The translations under genes were made by a program, and so were the position numbers. The notes under the pieces were generated by a model that ran no database searches, had not been told where the DNA came from, and saw only the letters and a program-made list of their open reading frames with translations. This document shows positions 49,083-58,335 of a stretch of DNA of 64,000 nucleotides, piece by piece (position 1 is the first letter of the stretch; the number at the start of each line of letters is the position of its first letter). This DNA comes from an uncultured Alphaproteobacteria bacterium (GTDB taxonomy: Bacteria; Pseudomonadota; Alphaproteobacteria; Methylaequorales; Methylaequoraceae): NCBI GenBank assembly GCA_902522465.1, contig CABYVV010000001.1, forward strand, positions 154,060 to 218,059, read 5' to 3'.

Positions 49083-50069
49083 TTAGTCGAAGAAAGGTTT
49101 TTTAACCAGATCTGGTGGGGTCCTCCCTTTTGCAAAAAATTGAATGTTTTTTATAACTCTTTCACCCATAGCCTCACGACTTTCTAAAGTAGCTGAACTT
49201 ATATGAGGTAAAAGAACAACATTTTGCGATTCAAGCAGACTAGGAGTAATTTGTGGTTCATGTTCAAAAACATCAAGACCAGCTCCTCCAATCCTTTTCC
49301 TATAAAGAAGAACTGCTAAAGCTTGTTCATCAATAATCTCACCTCTGGATGTATTTATAATAATACAATTTTTCTTTAAAAGTTTTAATCTTTTCTTTGA
49401 TAAAAGATGAAAAGTCTCAGGCGTATATGGACAATGGATTGAAATAATATCTGATATTGAAATCATCAAATCAAGGTCCGAAAAATATTTTGCAGAATAT
49501 TGTTTTTCGATAGATTTGCTTAGACGTTTTCTATTATGATAGAGAATTTTGCCGCCAATAACCTTTAATCTGTGAGCAACTGCGCAGCCAATTCTTCCCA
49601 TACCAATAATACCTATATTTTGCCCTTTTATTCTTTTTCCCATGGTTTCACTTGGCCCCCAGCCTGACCAGTTTCCTGTTAATAATTTTTTTTGAGCATC
49701 TATTACTTTTCTACTAATCATTAGTATCATTGTCAGAACTAGATCAGCAGTATCTTCTGTAAGGACATCTGGTGTATTAGTTACCAGAATATTGTTTTCA
49801 TTTGCAGTTACTAAGTCAAGATTATCAACCCCGTTTCCGAAATTAGCTATTAATTTTAATTTTTTACCTGACTTTATAATTGATCCGTCTATCGTATCTG
49901 AAACACATGGAACAAGAATGTCTACATTTTGTATTTTCTTCTTAAGCTCACTGTAAGAAAGTCTTCTATCGGATTTGTTATCAATGACCTTAAAATTTTG
50001 TTTTAATTTTTTTTCTATCTTTTCTGGTAATTTTCTTGTAATGAGAATTATGAAATTATTCGATGTCAT
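49083..50069 (-). CDS. D-isomer-specific 2-hydroxyacid dehydrogenase (glyoxylate/hydroxypyruvate reductase type)
   Basis: NAD(P)H-dependent dehydrogenase of 328 residues. The Rossmann motif is NIGIIGMGRIGCAVAHRLK. The active site residues are the arginine in INTSRGEIID, the glutamate in VFEHEPQITPS and the histidine in LLPHISSAT. The N terminus NNFIILITRKLPEKIE resembles GyaR-like glyoxylate reductases. I chose ATG 50069 for that family-like start. The gene's 5' end overlaps the divergent SH3 gene by at least 20 bases. Substrate within the family is not certain. Confidence 0.9.
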   Translation of the reverse strand: MTSNNFIILITRKLPEKIEKKLKQNFKVIDNKSDRRLSYSELKKKIQNVDILVPCVSDTIDGSIIKSGKKLKLIANFGNGVDNLDLVTANENNILVTNTPDVLTEDTADLVLTMILMISRKVIDAQKKLLTGNWSGWGPSETMGKRIKGQNIGIIGMGRIGCAVAHRLKVIGGKILYHNRKRLSKSIEKQYSAKYFSDLDLMISISDIISIHCPYTPETFHLLSKKRLKLLKKNCIIINTSRGEIIDEQALAVLLYRKRIGGAGLDVFEHEPQITPSLLESQNVVLLPHISSATLESREAMGERVIKNIQFFAKGRTPPDLVKKPFFD

Positions 50070-50523
50070 AAAAATTATTTTTTTTTTTTCTTTCTTTTGT
50101 ACGTTATTAAATATATCACCAAACAACGCTAGATCTGAAATAAAAAATAAATTTATGACTACAAAATATAATGAAGTAAACGTACGTAATGGACCAGGAT
50201 TAAATCATCTCAAAGTTTATAAGATTTTTAGGAAGGGTTATCCACTAAAAGTGACTAAAGAGTTTGAAAACTGGAAAAAAGTGTCAGACTACAGAAGAGA
50301 ATTAGGATGGGTCTCAAATTCTCAGTTAACAGAAAAAAAAAGTGTTATTGTGACTATAGAAGAGGATTTTATTTTTAAATTTCCTGATGAAGAATCAAAA
50401 AAAATTGCTGTTGCCAAAAAAGATTTTATCTTGAAATGTGAAAGGTGTGAAAATGCTTGGTGTCTAGTTGATGAAATGAAAATTAAAGGTTGGGTAAGAA
50501 AAAAATCTGTATGGGGGTTTTAA
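50050..50523 (+). CDS. Exported SH3-domain protein
   Basis: A 157-residue secreted protein. The signal peptide is FDVIKIIFFFSFFCTLLNIS. The body has two bacterial SH3-type folds: EVNVRNGPGLNHLKVYKIF and WKKVSDYRRELGWVSNSQL, then FILKCERCENAWCLVDEMKI with GWVRKKSVWG. SH3 repeats like this usually bind peptidoglycan. I chose ATG 50050 as the start closest to the signal peptide; ATG 50041 is also in frame. The 5' end overlaps the divergent dehydrogenase. It stops 15 bases from the Irr-like gene end. Confidence 0.82.
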   Translation: MKLFDVIKIIFFFSFFCTLLNISPNNARSEIKNKFMTTKYNEVNVRNGPGLNHLKVYKIFRKGYPLKVTKEFENWKKVSDYRRELGWVSNSQLTEKKSVIVTIEEDFIFKFPDEESKKIAVAKKDFILKCERCENAWCLVDEMKIKGWVRKKSVWGF

Positions 50524-50538
50524 TATCAAAGATAAGAT

Positions 50539-50955
50539 TCATTCTTCTATTATATTAATAACCACATCAACAGATTTAAATCTTTTTCCTTTTGGCAACT
50601 TCGGCAATTTGGATATCGTTAAATAATCCTCCTTTATGTCAATCAATTGCTCCGAGTTTTGACAGTAGAAATGATGATGGTCTCTTAAGTTCGTATCAAA
50701 GTAAACTTTATCACTAGACGTTTTAACTACCTTAATGATTCCGTTATCTTTGAATTGATTAAGACAATTATATACTGTAGCTAATGATACTTTTATTTTT
50801 TTGCGATTAACTTCATGATAGACCTCTTCGGCTGTAAAGTGAGCAGGACCATTCCTAAACAGTATTTTGATCAAATTAAGCCTTTGGTTTGTAGCTTTAA
50901 GTGGCGACTTTTTAAGAAGTTCTAGTGCGTTTTTTATATATAGGTTATTATTCAT
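50539..50955 (-). CDS. irr: Irr-like Fur-family iron regulator
   Basis: Metal/haem-responsive regulator of 138 residues. The Fur-type winged helix is FTAEEVYHEVNRKKIKVSLATVYNC..., with the recognition helix VSLATVYNCLNQF. The second domain has the histidine triad DHHHFYCQNSEQLIDI, which resembles the HHHF..ELIDI pattern of rhizobial Irr, and it lacks the CxxC zinc pairs of classical Fur. The assignment to Irr rests on this pattern. The start is ATG 50955, 15 bases after the nitronate monooxygenase-like gene, so it is likely co-transcribed with the pnp operon end. Confidence 0.82.
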   Translation of the reverse strand: MNNNLYIKNALELLKKSPLKATNQRLNLIKILFRNGPAHFTAEEVYHEVNRKKIKVSLATVYNCLNQFKDNGIIKVVKTSSDKVYFDTNLRDHHHFYCQNSEQLIDIKEDYLTISKLPKLPKGKRFKSVDVVINIIEE

Positions 50956-50970
50956 AAATCCAATTTAAAG

Positions 50971-52371
50971 TTATAATCCCTTCGTTATTCTGTCAACCAA
51001 TTGATTTACTTTTGGAATAAATCCCCCTCTATAAAACGGATCTAAAGCAAACCTATAAACAGAATGTCCTGCAAACATTAGTTGATTTTCTATATTAGAA
51101 ATTCCATGACTTATATTCTGAAGAGTCTTTTGTATGCAGAACGATCTAGGATCTGCTTTTTTTCCTGTTGTTCCTGTTTCTCCCTGAGACCAGTTACTAA
51201 ATAAACATTGAGACAAACAACCCATACAGTCAATTTGATCTTTAACTATTTGGCTTGCCTTTTTGATTGTAACCCAAATTAATGTGTCATTGGGAGTTGT
51301 CATTGGTTTAGAAAACCCTTTTTTTATCCATTCCACTATTTTAGATTTATCTGAGTGTTTCACGTAAAATGCTCTCTTTCTAGGACCTATCTCTATTTTT
51401 TGATTAAATTCATTTGTTTGTTCTTTAAGAAATGGTGTCTGCCTCTGCGATCTCTCTTCTAGTTCTTGGAGAAAATCATTCTTAACCGCTGATGAGTAGA
51501 ACCCTGTAGGACTAAATTTATGTAGACTGACTTCTCCTTTTTTAATTGTTAACAGTCTCTTTTTCCAAGCATCTGGAATAGGACTCTCTTTTGTTAAAAG
51601 AGGCCGAGTACCAAATTGAAAAGCTATCTTCCCTATTTCTGGATTATTTATCCAGTCTTCCCACTCAGATAGATTCCAAACTCCTCCTGCCATAATTATT
51701 GGAATATGTTCTAAATTAAATTCATTCATCAAAGATCTAAGATCCTTTACTCTCGGATAAGGTGGCTGAGGAGACAATGGATCCTCACTATTAGATAAAC
51801 CATTGTGTCCGCCTGCGAGCCATGGATCCTCATAGACGACTCCTCCTAGATAATCTGCTGTTTTTCTATAAGATCTCTTCCATAAAGCATTAAAGGCTCT
51901 TGCTGATGAAACAATAGGATAATAATAAATACCAAATTTAGCTGCAATTTCTGATAATTTATATGGCATACCAGCACCACATGTTACACCATCTATTATA
52001 CTTCCTGCCTTTTCAAGAGTTCTTGTCAAGATTTCTTCAGCAGCTGCCATTTCCCATAAAATATTAATATGTATTGGAGCTTTGTTTCCAGCAATATCTC
52101 TTGCAATTTTTGCTTGCTCAATTGCTCCTGACACTGAAAAGTCGACCAGTTCTCTGTGTCTTGCTGATCTTGTTTTTTCCTTATAAACCTGGGGGATAAG
52201 ATTTCCTTGTTCATCATACGAATCAGCATTGACTCCAGAGAAAGTTCCTACCCCTCCTGCTTTTGCCCAGGCTCCTGAGCTTTCCCCACTACTAACAGCA
52301 ATACCTTTACCGCCCTCAATCAGAGGGAGAGATTCCTTCCCTGATAAAATAATAGAGTCTATTTTTTTCAT
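50971..52371 (-). CDS. Nitronate monooxygenase-like FMN protein
   Basis: TIM-barrel flavoprotein of the 2-nitropropane dioxygenase/PfaD-like family, 466 residues. Typical features are the N-terminal GGVGTFSGVNADSYDEQGN, DGVTCGAGMPYKLSEIA, IPIIMAGGVWNLSEWEDW and FQFGTRPLLTKESP. A cysteine-rich segment, DCMGCLSQCLFS, lies near the C-terminal end, as in the long members of this family, and may bind metal. Real substrate unknown. It starts two bases after the pnp stop, so it belongs to the same transcript. Confidence 0.83.
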   Translation of the reverse strand: MKKIDSIILSGKESLPLIEGGKGIAVSSGESSGAWAKAGGVGTFSGVNADSYDEQGNLIPQVYKEKTRSARHRELVDFSVSGAIEQAKIARDIAGNKAPIHINILWEMAAAEEILTRTLEKAGSIIDGVTCGAGMPYKLSEIAAKFGIYYYPIVSSARAFNALWKRSYRKTADYLGGVVYEDPWLAGGHNGLSNSEDPLSPQPPYPRVKDLRSLMNEFNLEHIPIIMAGGVWNLSEWEDWINNPEIGKIAFQFGTRPLLTKESPIPDAWKKRLLTIKKGEVSLHKFSPTGFYSSAVKNDFLQELEERSQRQTPFLKEQTNEFNQKIEIGPRKRAFYVKHSDKSKIVEWIKKGFSKPMTTPNDTLIWVTIKKASQIVKDQIDCMGCLSQCLFSNWSQGETGTTGKKADPRSFCIQKTLQNISHGISNIENQLMFAGHSVYRFALDPFYRGGFIPKVNQLVDRITKGL

Positions 52372-52372
52372 T

Positions 52373-54442
52373 TTAAACGTCTTTGATACTTAATTTTACT
52401 TTTCCTCTATCATCCACTCCAATGACTTTTACTTTAACAACATCTCCTTCTTTAACAACATCTGTTGTTTTTTCAACTCTTTCATTTTTAAGTTGACTTA
52501 TATGTACTAGACCATCTCTACTACCCATAAAGTTTACAAAAGCACCGAAGTCCGTTGTTTTAACAACTTTTCCTTCATATATTTTTCCAACCTCAGGTTC
52601 AGCAACTATGTCATTAATCATGTCATTAGCTAAATTACTTTCCGTAGATTTAGATGCAAAAATTGTCACAATTCCATCATCGTCAATTTCAACTTTAGCC
52701 CCCGATTTCTCACAAATATCTTTTATTACCTTACCCCCTGATCCAATTACTTCTCTTATTTTAGATTTGTCTATTTTAATTTTAATAATTTGTGGAGTAT
52801 TTGATTTTGTCTCTGAACGTGGTTTTTTTAAGACTTTGTTCATTTCATTCAATATATGAATTCGAGCGTCATACGCCTTGGAAAGTGATTCTTCCATGAT
52901 CTCTTCAGTAATACCATTCACTTTAATATCCATTTGCAATGATGTGATGCCGTTTTCTGTTCCAGCAACTTTAAAATCCATGTCACCTAGGTGATCTTCA
53001 TCTCCCAAGATATCAGTTAAAACCACAAATTCATTATCTTCTTTTATTAATCCCATAGCAATTCCCGCCACAGGTTTTTCAAGGGGAACACCCGCATCCA
53101 TTAATGCAAGAGAGGAACCACAAACTGTAGCCATAGATGATGAACCATTAGATTCTGTAATCTCTGATACAACTCTTACTGTATAGGGAAATTCTTTTGC
53201 TTTTTTTAATACTGGGTTAATTGCTCTCCAAGCTAGTTTTCCATGACCAACCTCTCTTCGACCTGTAGATCCAATTCTTCCAACTTCATTAACTGAAAAC
53301 GGTGGAAAATTATAATGTAGCATAAATTTTTCCTTCGAGTCGCCATCTAATGTATCTAAGAGTTGTTCATCGGATGTTGTTCCTAATGTAGTTGTCACAA
53401 GAGCTTGAGTTTCTCCCCTTGTAAACAAGGCGCTTCCATGCACATCTCCCAATAAGTCAACTCTTACGTCAATACTTCTTACGTCATCAAGCCCTCTTCC
53501 ATCGATCCTCTGCTTTGTTTTTAATATCGAAGACCTCACGATGTCTTTTTCAATTTTTTTTATCTGATCTTTGAAGGCTGGTTCCTCATCTGCATCTGGT
53601 TTAAATGATTCAATGATTTGTTTCCTTTTTTCATTTAATGATTCGTTTCTTTTTTTCTTTTCTTTAATTTTATAAGAAGAAGATAATTCCTTGTTTGTCA
53701 TATCTTGTAATTTTTTTAAATAGTCAGGTTTACTTTTTTCTGGTATTTGCCATGAATCTTTTGCTGCTATCTCTGCTAACTCTATTATTTTATCAATAAC
53801 ACATTGGAATTCTTTAAAACCGAACTGGACAGCTCCAAGCATAATTTTTTCGTCAAGTTGATTTGCCTCTGATTCAACCATTAAGACACCATCTCTAGTT
53901 CCAGCGACCACTAAATCAAGTTCACTGTCTTTTTGTTCGTCCTTTGTAGGATTTAATATGTATTCTCCATCCATATATCCGACTCTAGCGCACGCTAGAG
54001 GCCCTAAAAATGGTAGACCTGAAATTGTAATTGCTGCTGAAGCACCAATCATTGCACAAATAGAAGGATCATTTTCACCATCATAATTTATAACTGTGCA
54101 GATTACTTGAGTTTCATTCTTAAAATCGCCGTGAAACAGCGGTCTTATTGGTCTGTCAATTAATCTAGAGCTTAGAATTTCATTTTCAGACGGTCGTCCT
54201 TCTCTTTTAAAAAATCCTCCAGGTATTTTTCCCGCAGAATATGCTTTCTCTATGTAATGTACTGACAAAGGAAAGAAGTCATTGCCATTATCTGATTCTC
54301 GTGACGCTGTAACTGTACAAAGAACAACAGTTCCTCCCAAAGTACATGTTACCGCACCATCTGCTTGTCTGGCTACCAAACCAGTCTCTAATTTAAGAGA
54401 AAGACCCTTCCAGTCTAACTCAACAGTTGAAATATTAAACAT
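52373..54442 (-). CDS. pnp: Polyribonucleotide nucleotidyltransferase (PNPase)
   Basis: Phosphorolytic 3'-5' exoribonuclease of the RNA decay machinery. The 689 residues have two RNase PH-like domains ([20 protein letters not shown], then [15 protein letters not shown] [12 protein letters not shown] and [14 protein letters not shown]), a KH domain ([15 protein letters not shown]) and an S1 domain ([20 protein letters not shown]). It follows rpsO, the widely conserved rpsO-pnp order. The pnp start is ATG 54442, 20 bases after rpsO. Confidence 0.97.
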   Translation of the reverse strand: MFNISTVELDWKGLSLKLETGLVARQADGAVTCTLGGTVVLCTVTASRESDNGNDFFPLSVHYIEKAYSAGKIPGGFFKREGRPSENEILSSRLIDRPIRPLFHGDFKNETQVICTVINYDGENDPSICAMIGASAAITISGLPFLGPLACARVGYMDGEYILNPTKDEQKDSELDLVVAGTRDGVLMVESEANQLDEKIMLGAVQFGFKEFQCVIDKIIELAEIAAKDSWQIPEKSKPDYLKKLQDMTNKELSSSYKIKEKKKRNESLNEKRKQIIESFKPDADEEPAFKDQIKKIEKDIVRSSILKTKQRIDGRGLDDVRSIDVRVDLLGDVHGSALFTRGETQALVTTTLGTTSDEQLLDTLDGDSKEKFMLHYNFPPFSVNEVGRIGSTGRREVGHGKLAWRAINPVLKKAKEFPYTVRVVSEITESNGSSSMATVCGSSLALMDAGVPLEKPVAGIAMGLIKEDNEFVVLTDILGDEDHLGDMDFKVAGTENGITSLQMDIKVNGITEEIMEESLSKAYDARIHILNEMNKVLKKPRSETKSNTPQIIKIKIDKSKIREVIGSGGKVIKDICEKSGAKVEIDDDGIVTIFASKSTESNLANDMINDIVAEPEVGKIYEGKVVKTTDFGAFVNFMGSRDGLVHISQLKNERVEKTTDVVKEGDVVKVKVIGVDDRGKVKLSIKDV

Positions 54443-54462
54443 TTTCTATCTCCTTGAACTGC

Positions 54463-54714
54463 CTAACGCCTTAGACCAAGAGATTTTATGATTGACTCGT
54501 ATCTTTCATTGCTTTTGGTTTTCAAATAACTCAAAAGTTTTTTTCTTTTTCCTACAAGCTTCATCAAACCTCTTCTAGTATTATGATCTTTTTTGTTAGA
54601 TTTAAGATGTTCTGTTAAATTCTTAATTCTTTCTGAAAATATTGAAATTTGACTTTCACTGCTCCCAACATTTTGTTTTTCAGTTTTGTTGTTTAATGCT
54701 TTGTTCATTCTCAA
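54463..54714 (-). CDS. rpsO: 30S ribosomal protein S15
   Basis: Binds 16S rRNA helices 20-22 and forms bridge B4 with the large subunit. The 83 residues follow the S15 pattern: [38 protein letters not shown] and the end [14 protein letters not shown]. The N terminus ([17 protein letters not shown]) is shortened relative to E. coli S15. A 38-base gap separates it from truB upstream. Confidence 0.97.
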   Translation of the reverse strand: MRMNKALNNKTEKQNVGSSESQISIFSERIKNLTEHLKSNKKDHNTRRGLMKLVGKRKKLLSYLKTKSNERYESIIKSLGLRR

Positions 54715-54752
54715 TTCCTGAATCTTTATTAAATTATTTTAATAGCATGTGG

Positions 54753-55658
54753 TTATATATGGGAAATGAATAATTTCTTTGGTTGAAAATTATTTTTTTC
54801 AACACAACCGACTGCGACAAGCTGGCTTTCATATTTTGCAAAGACAATATTTTTGTCCATCTTAAAAGCAGTTGATTCTTCATTCATCTCTATATAGTTT
54901 CCTGTTAAAACTTTTTTAACTTGCTTATAGTCCAAGTTGAGGTAGTTATTACAATGAAAAAAAACGTCAATCGGATGTACAAGTTTAACTAGGTCATCAC
55001 TATGCACTAAACTCAATAAATAATCCAGTGAAATAAGTTTTTTATTACAATCACCAAAACCCACTCTTCGTAATTCGGTTAACATTCCAATTGTTCCTAA
55101 AGATTGTGCAATAGTTTCAGCTAAACTTCTAACATATGTTCCCGAACTACACTCTAAATAAAAAAAAGCTTTTTCATTAGATATCTTTTTCAAAAATTTT
55201 AATTCTTTTATCCTTACTTTTCTTTTTTTTAGTTTAAATGGAATATTTTTTCTCGCTAAGTCATAAGCTCTAAATCCATTTATTTTTACGGATGAAAATT
55301 TTGGAGGTGTTTGTTCTATTTCACCAATAAAATTTTTCAAACAAAATTTAATTTCCTGATCAGTAGGAAAACAATTTTTCTTTTCAATTATCTTTCCTTC
55401 AGAATCAGCTGTATCTGTTTTAACTCCCCAATGTATCGCAAACAAATATTTTTTATTTTCCTTTTCTACAAAGCTTATGACTTTTGTTGCTTTTCCAATT
55501 GCAACAGGTAAAAAACCTGAGGCCAGTGGATCCAAGGTTCCAACATAACCACCCTTTTTATTTTTAACGATTCTTTTAATTTTCTGTAGCACAAAATTTG
55601 ATGAGACCCCTACAGGCTTATCTACAAAAATCCAACCATCAATTAGATTACTTTCCAT
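54753..55658 (-). CDS. truB: tRNA pseudouridine(55) synthase
   Basis: Converts U55 of tRNA T arm to pseudouridine. The 301 residues include VDKPVGVSSNFVLQKIKR, the catalytic aspartate motif YVGTLDPLASGFLPVAIG, PPKFSSVKINGFRAYDLAR and CSSGTYVRSLAETIAQSLG. It overlaps rbfA by 11 bases, as in the standard infB-rbfA-truB-rpsO operon. Confidence 0.96.
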   Translation of the reverse strand: MESNLIDGWIFVDKPVGVSSNFVLQKIKRIVKNKKGGYVGTLDPLASGFLPVAIGKATKVISFVEKENKKYLFAIHWGVKTDTADSEGKIIEKKNCFPTDQEIKFCLKNFIGEIEQTPPKFSSVKINGFRAYDLARKNIPFKLKKRKVRIKELKFLKKISNEKAFFYLECSSGTYVRSLAETIAQSLGTIGMLTELRRVGFGDCNKKLISLDYLLSLVHSDDLVKLVHPIDVFFHCNNYLNLDYKQVKKVLTGNYIEMNEESTAFKMDKNIVFAKYESQLVAVGCVEKNNFQPKKLFISHI

Positions 55659-56022
55659 GTTCGGTTTTCTTCATTTTATTCTTTAAAACTTCAAACCTAA
55701 GCTTCGGCGTATATCTAAGTTCTATCTTACTAGAAAATTCTTTCCTGATTTTAACTGAATTATACTCGATTGTTTTAAGAATCTCTTCGTGGTTATTTTG
55801 GGTATCATTATTTAGTGTATCTATATAAACTGTTACGGTTTTACCGTCTCCAGACAAAAAAATATTAGAAACTGACAAGAATACTATTTTACCATCTGAG
55901 TCATAAAAATTTTGAGTTAAAAAAACCTCTGCTAGAGTTCTTCTAATTAAAGAAGAAATTTTGTCAATTCTTGATTTTTTTTTTTCTTCCTTAATTTTTT
56001 CTAAACTAAGGTTTTTTTTCAT
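55648..56022 (-). CDS. rbfA: Ribosome-binding factor A
   Basis: Assembly factor for the 30S subunit and cold adaptation. The 124-residue protein follows the RbfA type II KH pattern: RIDKISSLIRRTLAEVFL, SVSNIFLSGDGKTVTVYI and IRKEFSSKIELRYTPKLRF. The end is short, as is usual. It overlaps infB by 17 bases and truB by 11. Confidence 0.94.
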   Translation of the reverse strand: MKKNLSLEKIKEEKKKSRIDKISSLIRRTLAEVFLTQNFYDSDGKIVFLSVSNIFLSGDGKTVTVYIDTLNNDTQNNHEEILKTIEYNSVKIRKEFSSKIELRYTPKLRFEVLKNKMKKTEHGK

Positions 56023-58330
56023 CTTTTTCTCTTACATAGAATTCTAATTTATCATTCTGGATGACATCATTGAATTTTGAAAGAACAATGCCGCATTCGA
56101 GTCCACTAAGTACTTCTTTAACCTGATTTTTTTCTCTTCTGAGACTTTGAATCTCACACTCATGGATTTTTTCCTCATTTCTAATTATTTTCACAAAAGA
56201 TCTCGAACTTACTTTTCCCTCTTCAATAACACAGCCAGCAACTTTGTTAGAATCTGACAATTCAAAAACCTGCTTTATGATGGCCTTTCCAATTAAAGTT
56301 TCAACTACTTTATCCTCGTCTAGTCCTTCGATTATTTTTTGTGCTTCATCCAGGACCTCATAGATAATTGAGAAGTATTTTATGCTTATTCCTTCTCTTT
56401 TTGACAGACTTTTAGCTTGAGTGTTTGCCTTAACATTAAAACCAAAAATTTTTGCTTGAGAGGCTATTGCCAATGTCACATCTGATTCATTAATTTCTCC
56501 AACTGCCGTATGTATTATTTTTATTTCTATGTTATCTGAATTCATTTTATTAAGACTTTGTTCTATAGCTTCTTTTGATCCATGCACATCTGTTTTAACA
56601 ATTATTGAAATAGTTTTCTTATTTTCTTCTGAAGCGCTTTTAATCATTTGATCAATAGAAACTCTTTTTACGGATGAGTTGTCCTCTATTCTCTTGCGTC
56701 TCGACCTGTATTGAGTTACCTCTCTTGCTCTTGATTCATTGTCAACTACAACCAATTTATCTCCAGATTCAGGAGTTCCTGATAATCCTAAAACCTCAAC
56801 TGGATGGCTTGGAAAAGCAGTATTAATTTTATCTCCTGAGTCATTATACATTGCCCGTACTTTTCCCCATTCTTTTCCGATTACTGCTATGTTTCCTATT
56901 TTTAAAGAACCATTTTGGATTAAAGTTGATACAACTGTTCCCTTGCCTTTTTCAATTTTTGATTCGATCACAGTACCTTCCGCGCTTCTATTAGGGTTAG
57001 CCTTTAATTCAAGAATTTCAGATTGAAGTAGAATGGCATCAAGCAAATCATCTATTCCATCTTTTGTCTTTGCTGAAACATTTACGAATACATTCTGACC
57101 GCCCATTTTTTCATTTATGATTTCATGCTTCATTAGGTCTGCTTCAACCTTTTTAGGATTAGCAGTTGGTAGATCAATTTTATTAACTGCAACTATTATT
57201 GGACATCCAGATGCTTTGGCATGACTTATTGCCTCAATAGTTTGTTCGTTGACGCTATCATCGGCTGCAACAACTAAAATAATTACATCTGTAATATTTG
57301 ACCCTCTAGCTCTCATTTGACTAAACGCTGCGTGACCTGGAGTATCAATAAAAGTTATCATTTGTCCTTTTTTTGCTTCGACTATATAGGATCCAATATG
57401 CTGAGTTATCCCTCCAGCCTCAGATGCCGCAACTTTTTTTTCTCTTATGACATCCAGCAATGATGTTTTTCCATGGTCTACATGCCCCATAATAGTTACC
57501 ACTGGTGGTCTGGGTAATAAATCTTTTTCTATGTCTGTTGGTCCACCTAACCCGACTTCAACATCAGATTCACTGACTCTTTTTGGTGTATGCCCAAATT
57601 CAATTACTAATAATTCTGCAGTATCTCCGTCAATTATCTGATTTATTGTCGCCATAACTCCAAGCTTCATCAATTGCTTTATCAAGTTAGAAGATTTTTC
57701 AGCCAGTCTGGAAGCGAGTTCATTGACTGCTATAACATCAGGAATAATAATCTCTTTCTTTTTCTTTTCTTTATTATCAAGACTTTCTTTGGAATCGACT
57801 TGTGAAACATTTCGAAGCTTTGCCTTTTCCCGCGCTCTTTTTATAGCAGCTAGAGATCTTACCTTTTCGTTGTCATCATCAAGCGCTTGGGAAATAGTAA
57901 GTTTTCCTTGTCTTCTATTCTCAAAACTTTTTGGAGATTTTATAAATTTGGGTTGTTTAGGTCTTTCTAACTCTGCATTTCTTGTTTCATTAGGAACTGT
58001 TGACTCACTAAAATTCTTTGTAGAAGTTTTCTTATTGGTTTTTTTCTCTTCTTTTGTTTGCAAGGGATCATCAGCAACTTCAACTTTTTGTGGTTCATTA
58101 TTTTTTTTAATTACCTTAGATATCTCATGCTCGTTAAAATCAGTTGATTTGGGTTGATCTACTTTTTCGTTTTTTGAGAAACCACTCAATGATCTTTTTT
58201 TTTTTACTTCAACTGAAACTGATCTACTTCTTCCATGAGAAAAACTTTGTTTTATTTGACCGGCGTTAATGGTTTTTTTTAATTGAAGTTTGCCTGTATG
58301 CCCATTTTTTTTATTGTTATTTTCTTCCAT
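56006..58330 (-). CDS. infB: Translation initiation factor IF-2
   Basis: GTPase that brings initiator tRNA to the 30S subunit. The 774 residues begin with a long charged, low-complexity part (about 1-200) and an N-terminal IF2 domain. The GTPase has G1 VTIMGHVDHGKTSLLDVIR, the switch GGITQHIGSYIV, FIDTPGHAAFSQMRARG and NKIDLP. Domains II to IV follow with VGEINESDVTLAIAS. A five-base gap separates it from nusA; ylxR, often between these, is absent. Confidence 0.97.
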   Translation of the reverse strand: MEENNNKKNGHTGKLQLKKTINAGQIKQSFSHGRSRSVSVEVKKKRSLSGFSKNEKVDQPKSTDFNEHEISKVIKKNNEPQKVEVADDPLQTKEEKKTNKKTSTKNFSESTVPNETRNAELERPKQPKFIKSPKSFENRRQGKLTISQALDDDNEKVRSLAAIKRAREKAKLRNVSQVDSKESLDNKEKKKKEIIIPDVIAVNELASRLAEKSSNLIKQLMKLGVMATINQIIDGDTAELLVIEFGHTPKRVSESDVEVGLGGPTDIEKDLLPRPPVVTIMGHVDHGKTSLLDVIREKKVAASEAGGITQHIGSYIVEAKKGQMITFIDTPGHAAFSQMRARGSNITDVIILVVAADDSVNEQTIEAISHAKASGCPIIVAVNKIDLPTANPKKVEADLMKHEIINEKMGGQNVFVNVSAKTKDGIDDLLDAILLQSEILELKANPNRSAEGTVIESKIEKGKGTVVSTLIQNGSLKIGNIAVIGKEWGKVRAMYNDSGDKINTAFPSHPVEVLGLSGTPESGDKLVVVDNESRAREVTQYRSRRKRIEDNSSVKRVSIDQMIKSASEENKKTISIIVKTDVHGSKEAIEQSLNKMNSDNIEIKIIHTAVGEINESDVTLAIASQAKIFGFNVKANTQAKSLSKREGISIKYFSIIYEVLDEAQKIIEGLDEDKVVETLIGKAIIKQVFELSDSNKVAGCVIEEGKVSSRSFVKIIRNEEKIHECEIQSLRREKNQVKEVLSGLECGIVLSKFNDVIQNDKLEFYVREKDEKKP

Positions 58331-58335
58331 CTATC

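Noticed and set aside
57723..58157. 144-codon open frame antisense to infB
   Set aside because: It is the complement of the low-complexity charged N-terminal part of IF-2, and has no recognisable domain or ribosome site.
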